From JAHQVK01 sp036788295 (GTDB lineage Bacteria; Myxococcota; Kuafuiibacteriia; Kuafuiibacteriales; Kuafuiibacteriaceae): a stretch of 64,000 bases of DNA. The DNA lies in contig DAIQNR010000025.1 in the NCBI GenBank assembly GCA_036788295.1, forward strand, positions 1 to 64,000. The letters run 5' to 3'. Below the pieces are notes generated by a model. It saw only the letters and a list, made by a program, of their open reading frames with translations. It was not told where the DNA came from and did no database searches. The number at the start of each line of letters is the position of its first letter. Position 1 is the stretch's first letter. This document shows positions 15,833-25,381 of this stretch, one piece after another. A program made the position numbers and the translations under genes.

Positions 15833-18800
15833 TCAATGGGGCGTGGGCTTGGCCCGGCCGATCCACCGGAGCGTCGTTCGGTCCACGCGAGCGTCGAGGC
15901 CGTGCCTTCCCGCTTCGTCGAGCACCGCCTGCACGGTGGGGCGGTCGAGGTAGCGGGGCCGGGACCGGCGGGGCAGGTTGGCGAGCCCGCGGTCGAGCTC
16001 GACCAGCGCCGAGCGCATCGCGAGGTGCACTTCGGCTCCCGACGCCCCGGCGGCGGCGAGCAGGCGGGCCCGGGTCCAGTCGAACGCGAGCCGCTCGTCG
16101 CCGAACAGCCCGTCCCGGTCGGCTACGCTCCGGTGGGCCCGCTCCATTCGCTCCGCTGCCTCCGTGGGGGCCCCGAGCAGCCACTCGGCCAGCGCGAGCC
16201 CGGACGCGATCGCCGGCCGGAGCGCGGGCCACACCGCCCCTGATCGGTCGAAGGCGGCCTCGAGGGCGGCGACGAGCGCCTCGAGCCTCGCTTCGTCGAG
16301 CGCGAGCCGCTCGGGGTGCCGCAGGCATCGGCCTCGGACGGCGCCGAGCCACAGCCGGACGTCCTCCGGCTCCCCATCGTGGTCCTGCCCGTCGAGCCGG
16401 AAGAGGGCGTCGTCGTAGCGCTCCTCCTCGGGCAGAAGACTGGTGGCGAGCACCCGCACCCAGCTCGTCTGCGCCGGACCCGTGGCCCGCCGCTCGGCCT
16501 CGGTGATCGCGGCTCGAGCCTGCGGGAGGTCCCCGAGCCGCCGGTGGACTTCGACCTGCCCAAGCAGCGCCGCGGTGAGGATCGCCGGATCGCGGGGCAC
16601 GCCTTCGGCCGCGGCGTGAAAGTCCCGCTGCGCCCCGGCGAGGTCCCCGGCGGCCACCGCGAGCCGGCCCAAACCGAGCGCGAGCCTCGGGCTCCGATCC
16701 ACCTCGGCGTAGGCCCTGCGGGCCCGGGCCAAGTCCCCGAGGCGCTCGGCCGCTCGCCCGGCCGCGAACTGCGCTTCGGAGCGGAGCGCCTCAGCGCCTG
16801 GACCATCGAGGGCATCGAGGGCATCGAGGGCCCGCTCGGCCGCCGCGAGCGCCGCTGCCGGTCGCCGCTTTGCCCGCTCGAGCCGGCTGGCAGCGACCTC
16901 CACCGCCGGCCCGGCAGCGCCGGCTCGCCACCGCTCGAGCGCCTCGGCGGCGCCGTTGAGGTCCCGCTCCATGCACGCCGCCTCGAACAGGACTTCGGCC
17001 AGCTTCGCTTCGAGTTCGGGTTTGGGCGACCGGTCCAGCCCGTCGGCGGCGAGCGCGCGGGCCGCCGCCGTGTCCGCGTACCGGAGGCTCTCCGTCGCCG
17101 CTTCGAACAGCTTCGCCGCCGCGTCCCCATCGGCCCCGGCCCGGCCGAGGTGCCGGGCCACCACCGCCGCCTTTGCTCCGAGCGAATCGAGCAGGCGGGC
17201 CGCGCTCGCCTCGTTCGAGCGGCGCTCGGTCCTAGGGACCCGGGACAAGGCCACCGTCCGCACCACCGGGTGGGTCAGCTCGAAGCCGTCCTCGGCCGCA
17301 GAGAGCCATCCGCCCCGGGCGAGCTCCGCGACCGCGTCGGCGCCGCCCGGACCGAGCATGGGCTCGACGGCCTCGGCCGGGCACACCGACTCGAACACGG
17401 CCACCGCGGTGAGCGCGCCGCGGAGCCGCGACGGCAGGGCCGCGATCCGGTCGCTCACGGCGGCGGCCACCGTCGACGGGCCAGCGAGCGGCGCCGCCCA
17501 GCGCAGGAACAGAGGATTGCACCGGTTTTCTCGATGTATAGAGACGATTTTTTCGAATGTTTGGCCGGAGACGAGAATTTGTACCGACTCGTCTTCGAGC
17601 GGCGGCACCTCGAAGAGCTGGGCCGGCTCGGGGAGGTTCCGGCGCAGATCCCGGTCGAGCACGGCCTTGGGACCGAGGCCCACGAAGACGAGCGGGAGCT
17701 CGGGGCCGTGGCGGAGCAGGTTCCCGAGCACCGAGGCCGATACCGGGTCGAGCTGCTGGGCCTCGTCCGCGACCACCACCAAGCCTTGGGGCTCGGCGAG
17801 GCCGCGCAGCACCACCTCGAGGGCGCGCTCGAGCTCCGCGCGAAGAGAGCCCGGCCGCCAGGGCGAGGCCGCCTCCCCAAGGCCCAGCCATTCGGCGAGC
17901 AGGGCCAAAACCGAGTCCCGCTTGGGTTCGGCGTCGCCGATCCGCGCGAGCGGCTCGAAAAACGGCGCCGCGCCGAAGCTCTCTTGGCGGTACCCACCCG
18001 GGGTCGTGTCGGTCCAGAGCCGGCCAAAATGGGGTCCGGAAGGGACGAGGCGCTCGAGCGCCGCCATCGAGGGGGAGCGGTCCAGCGCCCCCAGGCCGCG
18101 CAGAGCGCGTGCCAGAAACGCGCCGGTTACGAGCGCCTCCTCGGCGCGGGCCGCTGCACGCCACACCCGCGGCCCGCCGGGCAGGCAGAGCGCCGCCTCG
18201 AGCTGGCGACCGAGCGCGCTCTTCCCGATCCCGGCCGGGCCCACCACGAGCAGCGCCGCTCGGCGACGGGCAGCGAGGGCCGCTCGGACGGCGGCCTCGA
18301 CGTCCTCCCGCAGCGCCTCTCGGACAAACGGGGCGTCGCGCTCCGGGAGCGACAATCGACCGGCCAGGGTCTCGACGTCCGTCTCGAAGGCGGCGGCGGC
18401 GACGGGCGGGCTCGCCGGCTCACGGTTTCGAGGGAGGGCGGCGCGCAGGGTCGCCTCGACCTCGGCCATCGGCGGCCGGCCGGCCGGGTCCCGGTCGAGC
18501 ATGCGGCCGACGAGCGCCGACACCGGGGCCGGCACATCGCGGTTCACTTCGGTCAGGGGGCGGACGTCCTCGACGAGGATGCGGGCGAGCCGAGCGAGAT
18601 CGCTGGTCGCTCGCCACGGCGAGGCCCCCCCGAGCAGCTCGAACAGGACGACGCCCAGGCTGAACACGTCCGCCCGGGCATCGACCTCGCTCGCCCCCTG
18701 CGCCTGCTCCGGCGCCATGTAGCTCGGGGTGCCGAGGATCGCCCCGGCGTGCGTCAGCCCGCCGAGCCCGGACCGGGGCTTCGCGACGCCGAAATCGAGG

Positions 18801-19261
18801 ATCCGCAGGTCCACACCCGGTCCCTCGACCAAAAACAGGTTCTCCGGCTTCACGTCGCGGTGGACCACCCCGAGCCGATGGACCGCCCCGAGGCCCTCTG
18901 CCGCCTGGGCGCCGATCTCGCACGCCCGCCGCAGCGGTTCCTTGGCGCTGGCGACGCGAGCCTCGGCGTCGGCGGCGAGGTCGCGGCCTTCGAGCCACTC
19001 GAACACGAGGTAGAACGCGCCATCGTCCTCCCCGTGGTCGAGCAAGCGGACGACCCGCGGGTGGTCGATGCCGGCGAGGATTCTCGCCTCCCGCTCGACC
19101 CGCCGCCTCAGCCCTCGGTCGGGTCCCAAGAGGCGGACTTGCTTGACCGCAACGATCGCGCCCCGCTCGCGGTCGATCGCCCGGTACACCGCCCCAGCGG
19201 CGCCCAGACCGACCGTCCGCTCCAGGTGGTAGCGGCCACGGAGAATGTCGCCGCCGGGCAC
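15833..19261 (-). CDS. Ser/Thr protein kinase with ATPase and TPR domains (1142 aa)
   Basis: Kinase domain at residues 10-270: GLGAAGAV loop, AVK Lys40, HRDVKPEN (134-141), DFG (156-158) and APE in YMAPEQ. A STAND/AAA-type ATPase follows, with Walker A GPAGIGKS at 341-348, a Walker-B-like LVVVADEAQQLDP, and the conserved NPLFL turn. The C-terminal 450 residues are Ala/Leu/Arg helices of TPR type. The start is GTG 19261. This kinase-ATPase-TPR arrangement resembles signalling hubs known in myxobacteria; the substrate is unknown. A 9-bp tandem repeat near 16805 encodes repeated Ala-Leu-Asp. A patch at 17507-17585 uses unusually AT-rich codons. It diverges from the DHH phosphoesterase gene across 108 bp. 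Confidence 0.93.
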   Translation of the reverse strand: MPGGDILRGRYHLERTVGLGAAGAVYRAIDRERGAIVAVKQVRLLGPDRGLRRRVEREARILAGIDHPRVVRLLDHGEDDGAFYLVFEWLEGRDLAADAEARVASAKEPLRRACEIGAQAAEGLGAVHRLGVVHRDVKPENLFLVEGPGVDLRILDFGVAKPRSGLGGLTHAGAILGTPSYMAPEQAQGASEVDARADVFSLGVVLFELLGGASPWRATSDLARLARILVEDVRPLTEVNRDVPAPVSALVGRMLDRDPAGRPPMAEVEATLRAALPRNREPASPPVAAAAFETDVETLAGRLSLPERDAPFVREALREDVEAAVRAALAARRRAALLVVGPAGIGKSALGRQLEAALCLPGGPRVWRAAARAEEALVTGAFLARALRGLGALDRSPSMAALERLVPSGPHFGRLWTDTTPGGYRQESFGAAPFFEPLARIGDAEPKRDSVLALLAEWLGLGEAASPWRPGSLRAELERALEVVLRGLAEPQGLVVVADEAQQLDPVSASVLGNLLRHGPELPLVFVGLGPKAVLDRDLRRNLPEPAQLFEVPPLEDESVQILVSGQTFEKIVSIHRENRCNPLFLRWAAPLAGPSTVAAAVSDRIAALPSRLRGALTAVAVFESVCPAEAVEPMLGPGGADAVAELARGGWLSAAEDGFELTHPVVRTVALSRVPRTERRSNEASAARLLDSLGAKAAVVARHLGRAGADGDAAAKLFEAATESLRYADTAAARALAADGLDRSPKPELEAKLAEVLFEAACMERDLNGAAEALERWRAGAAGPAVEVAASRLERAKRRPAAALAAAERALDALDALDGPGAEALRSEAQFAAGRAAERLGDLARARRAYAEVDRSPRLALGLGRLAVAAGDLAGAQRDFHAAAEGVPRDPAILTAALLGQVEVHRRLGDLPQARAAITEAERRATGPAQTSWVRVLATSLLPEEERYDDALFRLDGQDHDGEPEDVRLWLGAVRGRCLRHPERLALDEARLEALVAALEAAFDRSGAVWPALRPAIASGLALAEWLLGAPTEAAERMERAHRSVADRDGLFGDERLAFDWTRARLLAAAGASGAEVHLAMRSALVELDRGLANLPRRSRPRYLDRPTVQAVLDEAGRHGLDARVDRTTLRWIGRAKPTPH

Positions 19262-19369
19262 GGTAACGCTCTACTCGCCGTGGTCTCGGTTGGGCACCCC
19301 CTTCGCATGGGGGCGCGGCCGGGCGCCGAGCCTTGACTCGCTCGTCCGGCGGCTCCCAGACTCCCGCCC

Positions 19370-20512
19370 GTGGAGCCCCGAGCTCTGGAGGAGAGCGCCG
19401 AGCGCGGTCGGCCCAAGCTGGAGGCGCTGCTCCGGCTGGCCGCCGGCCGAAGCAGCCTGCTCACCCAGACCCATGATTACCCGGACCCGGACACCATCGC
19501 GTCCGCGCTCGGGCTCGGGTGGCTGCTTGGCCACCTGACTGGCCTCGAGACGACCATCGGGTACGGCGGCGTGATCGAGCGGGCCGAGAACAAGACGATG
19601 ATCAAGCAGCTCGGGATCCGGATGCGCCGGACCCCGAGGGCCGACTTCAAGAAGTACGACCTCGTCGCCCTGCTCGACACCCAGCCCGAGGTGGGCAACC
19701 ACGGGGTCCCGGCCGACCGGCCGCCGGATGTCGTGTTCGACCACCATTTCCCGCGGGCGCTCGAGGGCCCCGAGCCGGCGGTCTTCGACGTGGGCGGGGC
19801 GTACGGCGCGACCTCGACCAAGATCGTCGAGCTGTTCGTGGCCGCGGACGTCCCTCCGCCCACCGACGTGGCCACCGCGCTGTTCTACGGGATCAAGACC
19901 GATACCCAGAATCTGGCCCGGGACGCCTCGCCGGCCGACGTCTCCGCCTACCTCTATTTGGTGGACAAAGTGGACAATCGGATTCTGGCCGAGATCGAGA
20001 ACCCGCAGGTCCCGCTCGATTATTTCCGGGTGTTCCACAAGGCGATCACCGGCTCGAACATCCACGGGCGCATGATCGTGAGCGACCTTGGCGAGGTGTA
20101 CACCCCAGATCTGTGCGCCGAAGTGGCCGACCGCATGCTGCAGATCGAGGGGGTCCGCCACGCGCTGGCCACCGGCTGGTACGAGGGCTCGTTGTTCATG
20201 TCCCTGCGCACCCGGTCGAGGGCCAAGAACGCGGGCAAGATCCTCCACGGGATCGTGTGCAAAGGGGGGCTCGGCACCGCCGGCGGTCACGGACCGATGG
20301 CGGGCGCTCGGCTCCCGCTCGAGGGAAAGAGCCAGCCTTCGCAACGAAAGTTGCGCAAGGATGTCGTCGCCTCGGTGGTTCAGGCGTTCGGCGAGGACGA
20401 AGCCCAGTACTCTCGGCTCATGGCCAAACCGGACCGGGCCGAGCCTCGGCGGGCCGCCCCGAACCGCGGCGCGAAGAAGGCGCTCTCCGCCACCTCCTCG
20501 TCCAGTTGGTGA
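19370..20512 (+). CDS. DHH-family phosphoesterase (NrnA-like)
   Basis: A 380-residue DHH/DHHA1 protein. Metal-ligand motifs are HDYPDPDTIASALGL, ALLDTQP, VVFDHH and the C-terminal substrate motif GTAGGHGPMAGAR. Relatives degrade short oligoribonucleotides (nanoRNA) and dephosphorylate 3'-phosphoadenosine 5'-phosphate or cleave cyclic-dinucleotide products. The middle block YGIKTDTQNLARD is typical of the bacterial group. The tail after residue 345 is Lys/Arg/Ser-rich and probably disordered. GTG 19370 is the first plausible start in the 108-bp divergent gap. Its TGA overlaps the ATG of the cysteine desulfurase by one base, so the two are coupled. Confidence 0.88.
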   Translation: MEPRALEESAERGRPKLEALLRLAAGRSSLLTQTHDYPDPDTIASALGLGWLLGHLTGLETTIGYGGVIERAENKTMIKQLGIRMRRTPRADFKKYDLVALLDTQPEVGNHGVPADRPPDVVFDHHFPRALEGPEPAVFDVGGAYGATSTKIVELFVAADVPPPTDVATALFYGIKTDTQNLARDASPADVSAYLYLVDKVDNRILAEIENPQVPLDYFRVFHKAITGSNIHGRMIVSDLGEVYTPDLCAEVADRMLQIEGVRHALATGWYEGSLFMSLRTRSRAKNAGKILHGIVCKGGLGTAGGHGPMAGARLPLEGKSQPSQRKLRKDVVASVVQAFGEDEAQYSRLMAKPDRAEPRRAAPNRGAKKALSATSSSSW

Positions 20513-21648
20513 TGGACCGGGTCTACCTCGATCACAACGCGACCTCGCCGGTGCGGCCCGAGGTCCGGGCCGCGGTCGAGCCGCTGCTGTTCGGCCCGAG
20601 CGACGCCGGCGGGTTCGGAAACGCGTCTTCGGTGCACTGGGCGGGGCAGGCCGCGCGCCGCCACCTCGAGGGAGCGCGGACGAGGGTGGCGGCGGTGCTC
20701 GGTCGCCGACCTGGCGAGGTCGTGTTCACGAGCGGCGGTACCGAAGCGGACAACCTCGCCCTCGACGGCGTGCTCGGCCGCCGGGCCGGCCAGCTCGTGC
20801 TGTCGGCGGTGGAGCACCCGGCCGTCCGGGCGGCGGCGGATCGGTGGTCGAAGCAGGGGCGCGAGGTGGTCGAGATCCCAGCCGGGCCCGACGGCTCGCT
20901 CGACCTCGACGCATTGGCCCGGCATCTCGACCGTCCGACCGCGCTGGTGTCGGTCATGGCCGTCAACAACGAGACCGGCTACGTGCACGACCTCGGCGCG
21001 GTACGGGCTTGCGTCGCCGGCCGAGCGCCGCTGCACGTGGACGCGGTCCAGGCGGCGGGGCGGCTCGACCCGGCCGCTTTCGACGCCGACCTCGTCGTCG
21101 TGTCCGGACACAAGATCGGGGGATTGCCCGGAGCCGGCGCGCTCATCGTCCGGGATGGGCTCGGGCTCGACCCTTCGGTGGTCGGCGGGCCGCAGGAGCG
21201 GGGGCGCCGGGCGGGGACCGAGTCGGTGGCGGCGGCGGTCGGGCTCGCGGTGGCGCTCGAGCGGGCGGAAGCGGAGCGAGAGGTCCAGGGGAGCAGGCTC
21301 GGCGCCCTCCGGGACGAGCTCGAGCGCGCGCTGCGGGCTCTGCCGGGGGCCACCGTGCTCGATCGCGGGCCCCGGGTGGCGGCGGTGAGCTGCACGGTGT
21401 TCGAGGGGATCGATGGGGAGGCGCTGCTTCAGGCCCTCGACCTCGAGGGGGTCGCGGCGTCTTCGGGCAGTGCGTGCTCGAGCGGCAGCCTCGAGCCGTC
21501 GCCGGTCCTGCTCGCCCTCGGGTATTCACCCCCGCTGGCCCGCTCCGCGGTTCGCTTCTCGCTCGGGCCGAGCACCACCGCCGCCGACATTCGCCGGGTC
21601 ACGGCGATCCTCCCTGCGCTGCACGCTCGCGCCGTCGAAGCGGGCTGA
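20512..21648 (+). CDS. Cysteine desulfurase, NifS/IscS-like
   Basis: PLP enzyme that removes sulfur from cysteine for Fe-S or thio-modification. MDRVYLDHNATSPVRPEV, SGGTEADNLAL, the HVDAVQAAG block, the PLP lysine in SGHKIGG (Lys201) and the loop Cys in SSGSACSSGS (Cys322) are intact. The GSACSSG loop form is that of IscS/NifS group enzymes rather than SufS. No scaffold (IscU) or ferredoxin partner is adjacent, and the coupled upstream gene is a DHH phosphoesterase, so a tRNA thiolation role is as likely as cluster assembly. The frame is open far upstream (to 19519), but that is the shadow of the DHH gene. Confidence 0.92.
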   Translation: MDRVYLDHNATSPVRPEVRAAVEPLLFGPSDAGGFGNASSVHWAGQAARRHLEGARTRVAAVLGRRPGEVVFTSGGTEADNLALDGVLGRRAGQLVLSAVEHPAVRAAADRWSKQGREVVEIPAGPDGSLDLDALARHLDRPTALVSVMAVNNETGYVHDLGAVRACVAGRAPLHVDAVQAAGRLDPAAFDADLVVVSGHKIGGLPGAGALIVRDGLGLDPSVVGGPQERGRRAGTESVAAAVGLAVALERAEAEREVQGSRLGALRDELERALRALPGATVLDRGPRVAAVSCTVFEGIDGEALLQALDLEGVAASSGSACSSGSLEPSPVLLALGYSPPLARSAVRFSLGPSTTAADIRRVTAILPALHARAVEAG

Positions 21649-21709
21649 CGCCACCGCAGCTCTTCCTATGGCGCGCGAAGGAGCGCCCTGGCAGCTTGGG
21701 TCCGTCCCC

Positions 21710-23650
21710 ATGCGTCGCTGGCTTCTGGCTTCTCTGTTCCTGCTGAGTCCGCTCGGGTCGTGCTCGTGCGAGGACGACGTCCTCCAAGAGATCCGACCGG
21801 GCTCGTGCGAGCCCACGTTCGACTGCTCCCAAGGGTTCGCCTACCGCCTCGGCGAGTGCCGGGTGGCCCGCTGCCAGGACGACGGCGACTGCTGTCCCGG
21901 GCAGCGGTGCAGCGTGGCCGCCGGTTTGTGCGCCAACCAGTGGGTGGCTTGCACCGATGACCGGGCGTGCGCCGAGATCCCGGGAAGGCGATGCATCGAC
22001 TTTCGCGGGGGGCGGTTCTGCGGGTTCCCGAACGCGACCGGGACTTCGGGGCCGGCCGGCACCCAGGGCTGCGCGGTCACCGCCGATTGCCCCGCCGGGG
22101 CTTCGTGCGTGGGCCAGCGCTGCCTGGTGGCGGCGCCGTGCGGCGGGGGCTGCCGAGACAGACAGGTTTGCGACCTCGACAGCCAGACCTGCGCCGCCGT
22201 CCCCGGGTGCTCGCTGAGCTGCGGGGAGGGTGAATTGCTCGTGCTCGCCGACCCGGACTCGATGAGCGGCGACGCCTGCTGCGCGGTCGAGTGCGCCTGC
22301 GCGGTGCTCCCCCCGGTGCCGGAAGGCCAGTACGGGTGGCACGCGAGCCTCGCCGCCGCGGCCGATGGCGCCTTTGTGAGCGCCTACGACGCGTTCTACG
22401 GCGACTTGGTGGTGGCGAGCTTCGACGCCGCCGGGCGCTTCGTGGACGTCGAGTACGTGGACGGCTTCCCGGCCGACGGCCCGGTGGTCGCGAACCCCCG
22501 AGGCCGTCGCGGCGGCAGGGAGGGCTCCGGACCGGACGTCGGCGAGTACGGATCGATCGCCCGGGACGCGGCGGGGAACCTCCACGTCGCCTACTACGAC
22601 CGCACCCAGGGGGACCTGAAGTACGCGCGAAGGGCCGGGGGCGCGTGGACCACCCACATCGTCGATGCCGACGGGGACGTCGGTCGATTCACCTCGATCG
22701 CGATCGGCGAAGACGGCCGGCCGCGCATCTCCTACATGGCGCTCGATGCCCCCGGCGACGTCCCTTCCACCGCGCTGCTCTACGCCGAAGCGAGCGGCCC
22801 GAGCCCCTCTGGCCCTGCCGACTGGCGGCGGGTCGAGGTCGAGCGGCGGGCCCGCCCCGAGCCGCCGTGCGGCGGAGGCTGCATGCGGGGGCAAGGGTGC
22901 GTGGACCTCGGAGAAGGGCCGCAGTGTTTGCCCGAGGCCAGTGGCTGCGAGCCGTGCGGGGCGGGGCGGATCTGCGGGGCACCGTTTGGAGCGCCCGAGT
23001 GCTTCGCCGAGATCTCCACCCTCGACCTCGACGACCTCCCGCCGGGGACCGGGCTGTTCTCGAGCCTCGCCGTCACCGAATCCGGGGCGCCGATCATCGC
23101 GTTCTATGATCGCCTCGATGGAGCGCTGCGGCTCGCGACCGGGGACGGCGCCGGCGGTTTTGCGGTCGAGACCGTCGATGGCGAGTCCCCCGAGCTCGAC
23201 GCGGGCGCCCACGTCAGCCTCGCGATCGCGCCCGGAGGCCGGGTGACGCTGGCCTACATGGACTTCACGAACGACGACCTCGTCTACCTCGAGCCGGAAA
23301 CCGGGCTTCGGGAGGTCGTGGACGACGGGGTGAGCCCGCCGGACCTCCGCATGGTCGGGGCCGACGCCTCGCTCCTGTTCACGCCCACCGGCGACCCCGC
23401 GATCGCGTACCAGGACGGGACGCGCCTCACCTTGATGTACGCTCGGAGGAGCGGCAGCCCGGCTCGATGGCGCACCGAGCCGATTCGGGGGGCGGCGCCG
23501 GCCAGCGGAGGGAGCGGCACCGCGGCCGGGTTCTATGCGACCCAGGCCCGGACCGGGGCCCAGGCTTTCGTGGGCAGCGTCGCGGTGGCGTTCGACGAGC
23601 GCTCGAACCTCAGGCTCGAGCTGACCGTGGACGTTCAGCCCCTTCAGTAG
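21710..23650 (+). CDS. Cys-rich secreted lipoprotein with propeller-like repeats
   Basis: A 646-residue predicted lipoprotein: MRRWLLASLFLLSPLGSC gives a signal peptide with lipid-attachment Cys. Residues about 20-200 hold many CxxD..CPxGQxC-type motifs (short disulfide-rich modules). The rest has repeated units such as YGSIARDAAGNLHVAYYD and HVSLAIAPGGRVTLAYMD, a pattern of beta-propeller blades. A second Cys-rich insert lies near residues 385-430. It is probably anchored at the outer membrane or cell surface; no enzyme motif is seen. ATG 21710 gives the cleanest signal peptide; ATG 21668 would add 14 residues. It converges on the RNA methyltransferase gene with 3 bp between stops. Confidence 0.8.
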   Translation: MRRWLLASLFLLSPLGSCSCEDDVLQEIRPGSCEPTFDCSQGFAYRLGECRVARCQDDGDCCPGQRCSVAAGLCANQWVACTDDRACAEIPGRRCIDFRGGRFCGFPNATGTSGPAGTQGCAVTADCPAGASCVGQRCLVAAPCGGGCRDRQVCDLDSQTCAAVPGCSLSCGEGELLVLADPDSMSGDACCAVECACAVLPPVPEGQYGWHASLAAAADGAFVSAYDAFYGDLVVASFDAAGRFVDVEYVDGFPADGPVVANPRGRRGGREGSGPDVGEYGSIARDAAGNLHVAYYDRTQGDLKYARRAGGAWTTHIVDADGDVGRFTSIAIGEDGRPRISYMALDAPGDVPSTALLYAEASGPSPSGPADWRRVEVERRARPEPPCGGGCMRGQGCVDLGEGPQCLPEASGCEPCGAGRICGAPFGAPECFAEISTLDLDDLPPGTGLFSSLAVTESGAPIIAFYDRLDGALRLATGDGAGGFAVETVDGESPELDAGAHVSLAIAPGGRVTLAYMDFTNDDLVYLEPETGLREVVDDGVSPPDLRMVGADASLLFTPTGDPAIAYQDGTRLTLMYARRSGSPARWRTEPIRGAAPASGGSGTAAGFYATQARTGAQAFVGSVAVAFDERSNLRLELTVDVQPLQ

Positions 23651-23653
23651 CGG

Positions 23654-24820
23654 TCATCGCTCGTAGACGAGCAGCGAGACCGACAGCGCGCCGTTCTTCA
23701 TCGGCTTGTCGAGCCGCGGACGGTCCCCGAAGTGGGCCATGAGCGGCCGGCGCGGGCCGAGCAGCGCGATCCTCCACCCCTCGCCGAGGTCCATCCACCA
23801 CTGGTGGAGGTCGGCGTACAGCCCATCGAGCTCCGGGTCGTGCCCTCGGCCCTGCTCGAGCCGCTCCCCGTACGGCGGGTTGACGACCACGAGGCCCCGG
23901 TCGGCGCCGAGCCGCGCCGGCAGCTCGTTGGGCGGCACGTCCCGAAAGTCGGCGTGCAGCGCAAGCACCCGCTCGTCGAGCCCAGCTTCGGCCAGGTTCT
24001 CGCGGAGGGCCCGGTGCACCGGCGTGTGCACCTCGATCGCCGCGAGCGCCGGCTCCGTCCCCGGGAACAGGTCCGGGGTGTCGGTCGGCCGGCCGCAGAA
24101 AGGGGGAAACCGAGCTGCGATCGGCCGATCCGGGGCACGCCAGACCGACGCCCCCACCGCCGATCCGGCCGCCTCGAGCACGAAGGTGCCGGTGCCGGCC
24201 ATCGGGTCCACGATCGCCTCCGTCCGAGGGTCCCAGCGAGAAAGCAGGAGGACTTGCGCGGCCAGCGTCTCCTTGAGGCTCGCTTCGCTGACCCGGCGCC
24301 GGAATCCCCGCCGATGCAGGCTCCGCCCGGCGAGGTCGAGCGACACGGTCGCCCCGGCCTCATCCGCCTCCACCCGAAACAGGAGGTCGGGGTCGTCCGG
24401 ATCGAGTTCGAGCCGGCCCCAGGCCGCCGAGGCGTCGATGAGCGCGTTCTTGACCGCGCCGCGGATCTGCAGCGGACCGGCGGGAAAGCCGTCCGAGCGG
24501 ACCACATCCACCGCGAACCGCGCCCCGGGGGCGGCCCAGGCTGGAGCGCTCGAGAGGTGGCCCACCACCGCGGCGTACAGCGGCTCGAGCCGCGCCGCCT
24601 CCGCCCGGACCAGGTCCCACAGCACCCGAGAGGCGCACCGGGAGTACCTCACCGCGAGCCACGCCAGCTCCGGATCGAACGGATAGACCAAGGTCTGCGG
24701 GCTCGGCCGTGCGGGCCGAGGCAATCGACCGCCCAGCGACCGCGACGCGAGCCGCTTCAGCTCCGCCTCCATGGCCCGGTTGGCGCCGGACGAACCAAGC
24801 AGGCGGAGCACGTCTGGCAT
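23654..24820 (-). CDS. THUMP-domain RNA methyltransferase (RlmL/Trm14-like)
   Basis: A 388-residue SAM-dependent methyltransferase. The N-terminal half resembles a THUMP RNA-binding module (FAVDVVRSDGFPAGPLQIRGAVKNALID, then FRVEADEAGATVSLDLAG, RSLHRRGFRR). The catalytic half has the SAM loop DPMAGTGTFVLEAA and the NPPYGERL motif that positions a base amino group, as in N2-guanine methyltransferases of rRNA or tRNA. Start ATG 24820 lies 10 bp after the ferredoxin stop, so the two genes are probably cotranscribed. The much longer frame upstream (to 26497) is a shadow of the kinase gene on the other strand. Confidence 0.9.
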   Translation of the reverse strand: MPDVLRLLGSSGANRAMEAELKRLASRSLGGRLPRPARPSPQTLVYPFDPELAWLAVRYSRCASRVLWDLVRAEAARLEPLYAAVVGHLSSAPAWAAPGARFAVDVVRSDGFPAGPLQIRGAVKNALIDASAAWGRLELDPDDPDLLFRVEADEAGATVSLDLAGRSLHRRGFRRRVSEASLKETLAAQVLLLSRWDPRTEAIVDPMAGTGTFVLEAAGSAVGASVWRAPDRPIAARFPPFCGRPTDTPDLFPGTEPALAAIEVHTPVHRALRENLAEAGLDERVLALHADFRDVPPNELPARLGADRGLVVVNPPYGERLEQGRGHDPELDGLYADLHQWWMDLGEGWRIALLGPRRPLMAHFGDRPRLDKPMKNGALSVSLLVYER

Positions 24821-24830
24821 CGGGCCGAAT

Positions 24831-25166
24831 TCAGCCGGCGGGGCTCTCGTCGAGCAGCGCCCGCTTGTTGTCGACGTCCTTGAACTCCTCGGCGGTGTCG
24901 AGCGGCTCCTTCTTCGAGCTGATGGTCGGCCACTCCTTCGAGAGCCGGGCGTTGAGCTGCACGTAGTCCTGCCACTTATCGGGCACGTCCTCTTCCGCGA
25001 AGATCGCCGAGGTCGGGCACTCTGGCTCGCAGGCGCCACAGTCGATGCACTCGTCGGGATCGATCGACAGAAAGTTCGCGCCCTCGTGGAAACAGTCCAC
25101 CGGGCAGACGTCGACGCAGTCGGTGAACTTGCACTTGATGCAGGGCTCGGTGACGACGAAAGCCAT
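24831..25166 (-). CDS. fdxA: Seven-iron ferredoxin (FdxA type)
   Basis: A 111-residue electron carrier. The cysteine pattern matches Azotobacter ferredoxin I-type proteins: Cys9, 17 and 50 for a [3Fe-4S] cluster and Cys21, 40, 43 and 46 for a [4Fe-4S] cluster, with MAFVVTEPCIKCKFTDCVDV at the N-terminus. The tail (YVQLNARLSKEWPTISSKK) is the usual FdxA extension. An AAGGGG site precedes ATG 25166. It starts a two-gene unit with the RNA methyltransferase and diverges from the membrane kinase gene across 215 bp. The redox partner is not apparent. Confidence 0.96.
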   Translation of the reverse strand: MAFVVTEPCIKCKFTDCVDVCPVDCFHEGANFLSIDPDECIDCGACEPECPTSAIFAEEDVPDKWQDYVQLNARLSKEWPTISSKKEPLDTAEEFKDVDNKRALLDESPAG

Positions 25167-25381
25167 TTCGAAGCCCCTTTTAGCACCGAATCGGGTCCGA
25201 GCGTAAACGTCGAGCGACCGACATCGATTCTTCGCTTTCGATGCCGGTCGCCCCGCATCTCGAAACCGATGGTGAGAGCGCGGGACGGTCCCGTCGGACA
25301 GGTGAGCACCGTTTTGGGAGGCAGCGGCGGATTGCGGGCCCCTTGGCGGCTGCGTAAGGTCCCGCCCGGCGCTGATTCCAC

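Noticed and set aside
16316..19336. A 1006-codon plus-strand frame opposite the kinase-ATPase gene
   Set aside because: Shadow of the kinase gene; composition is antisense-like and no motif is seen.
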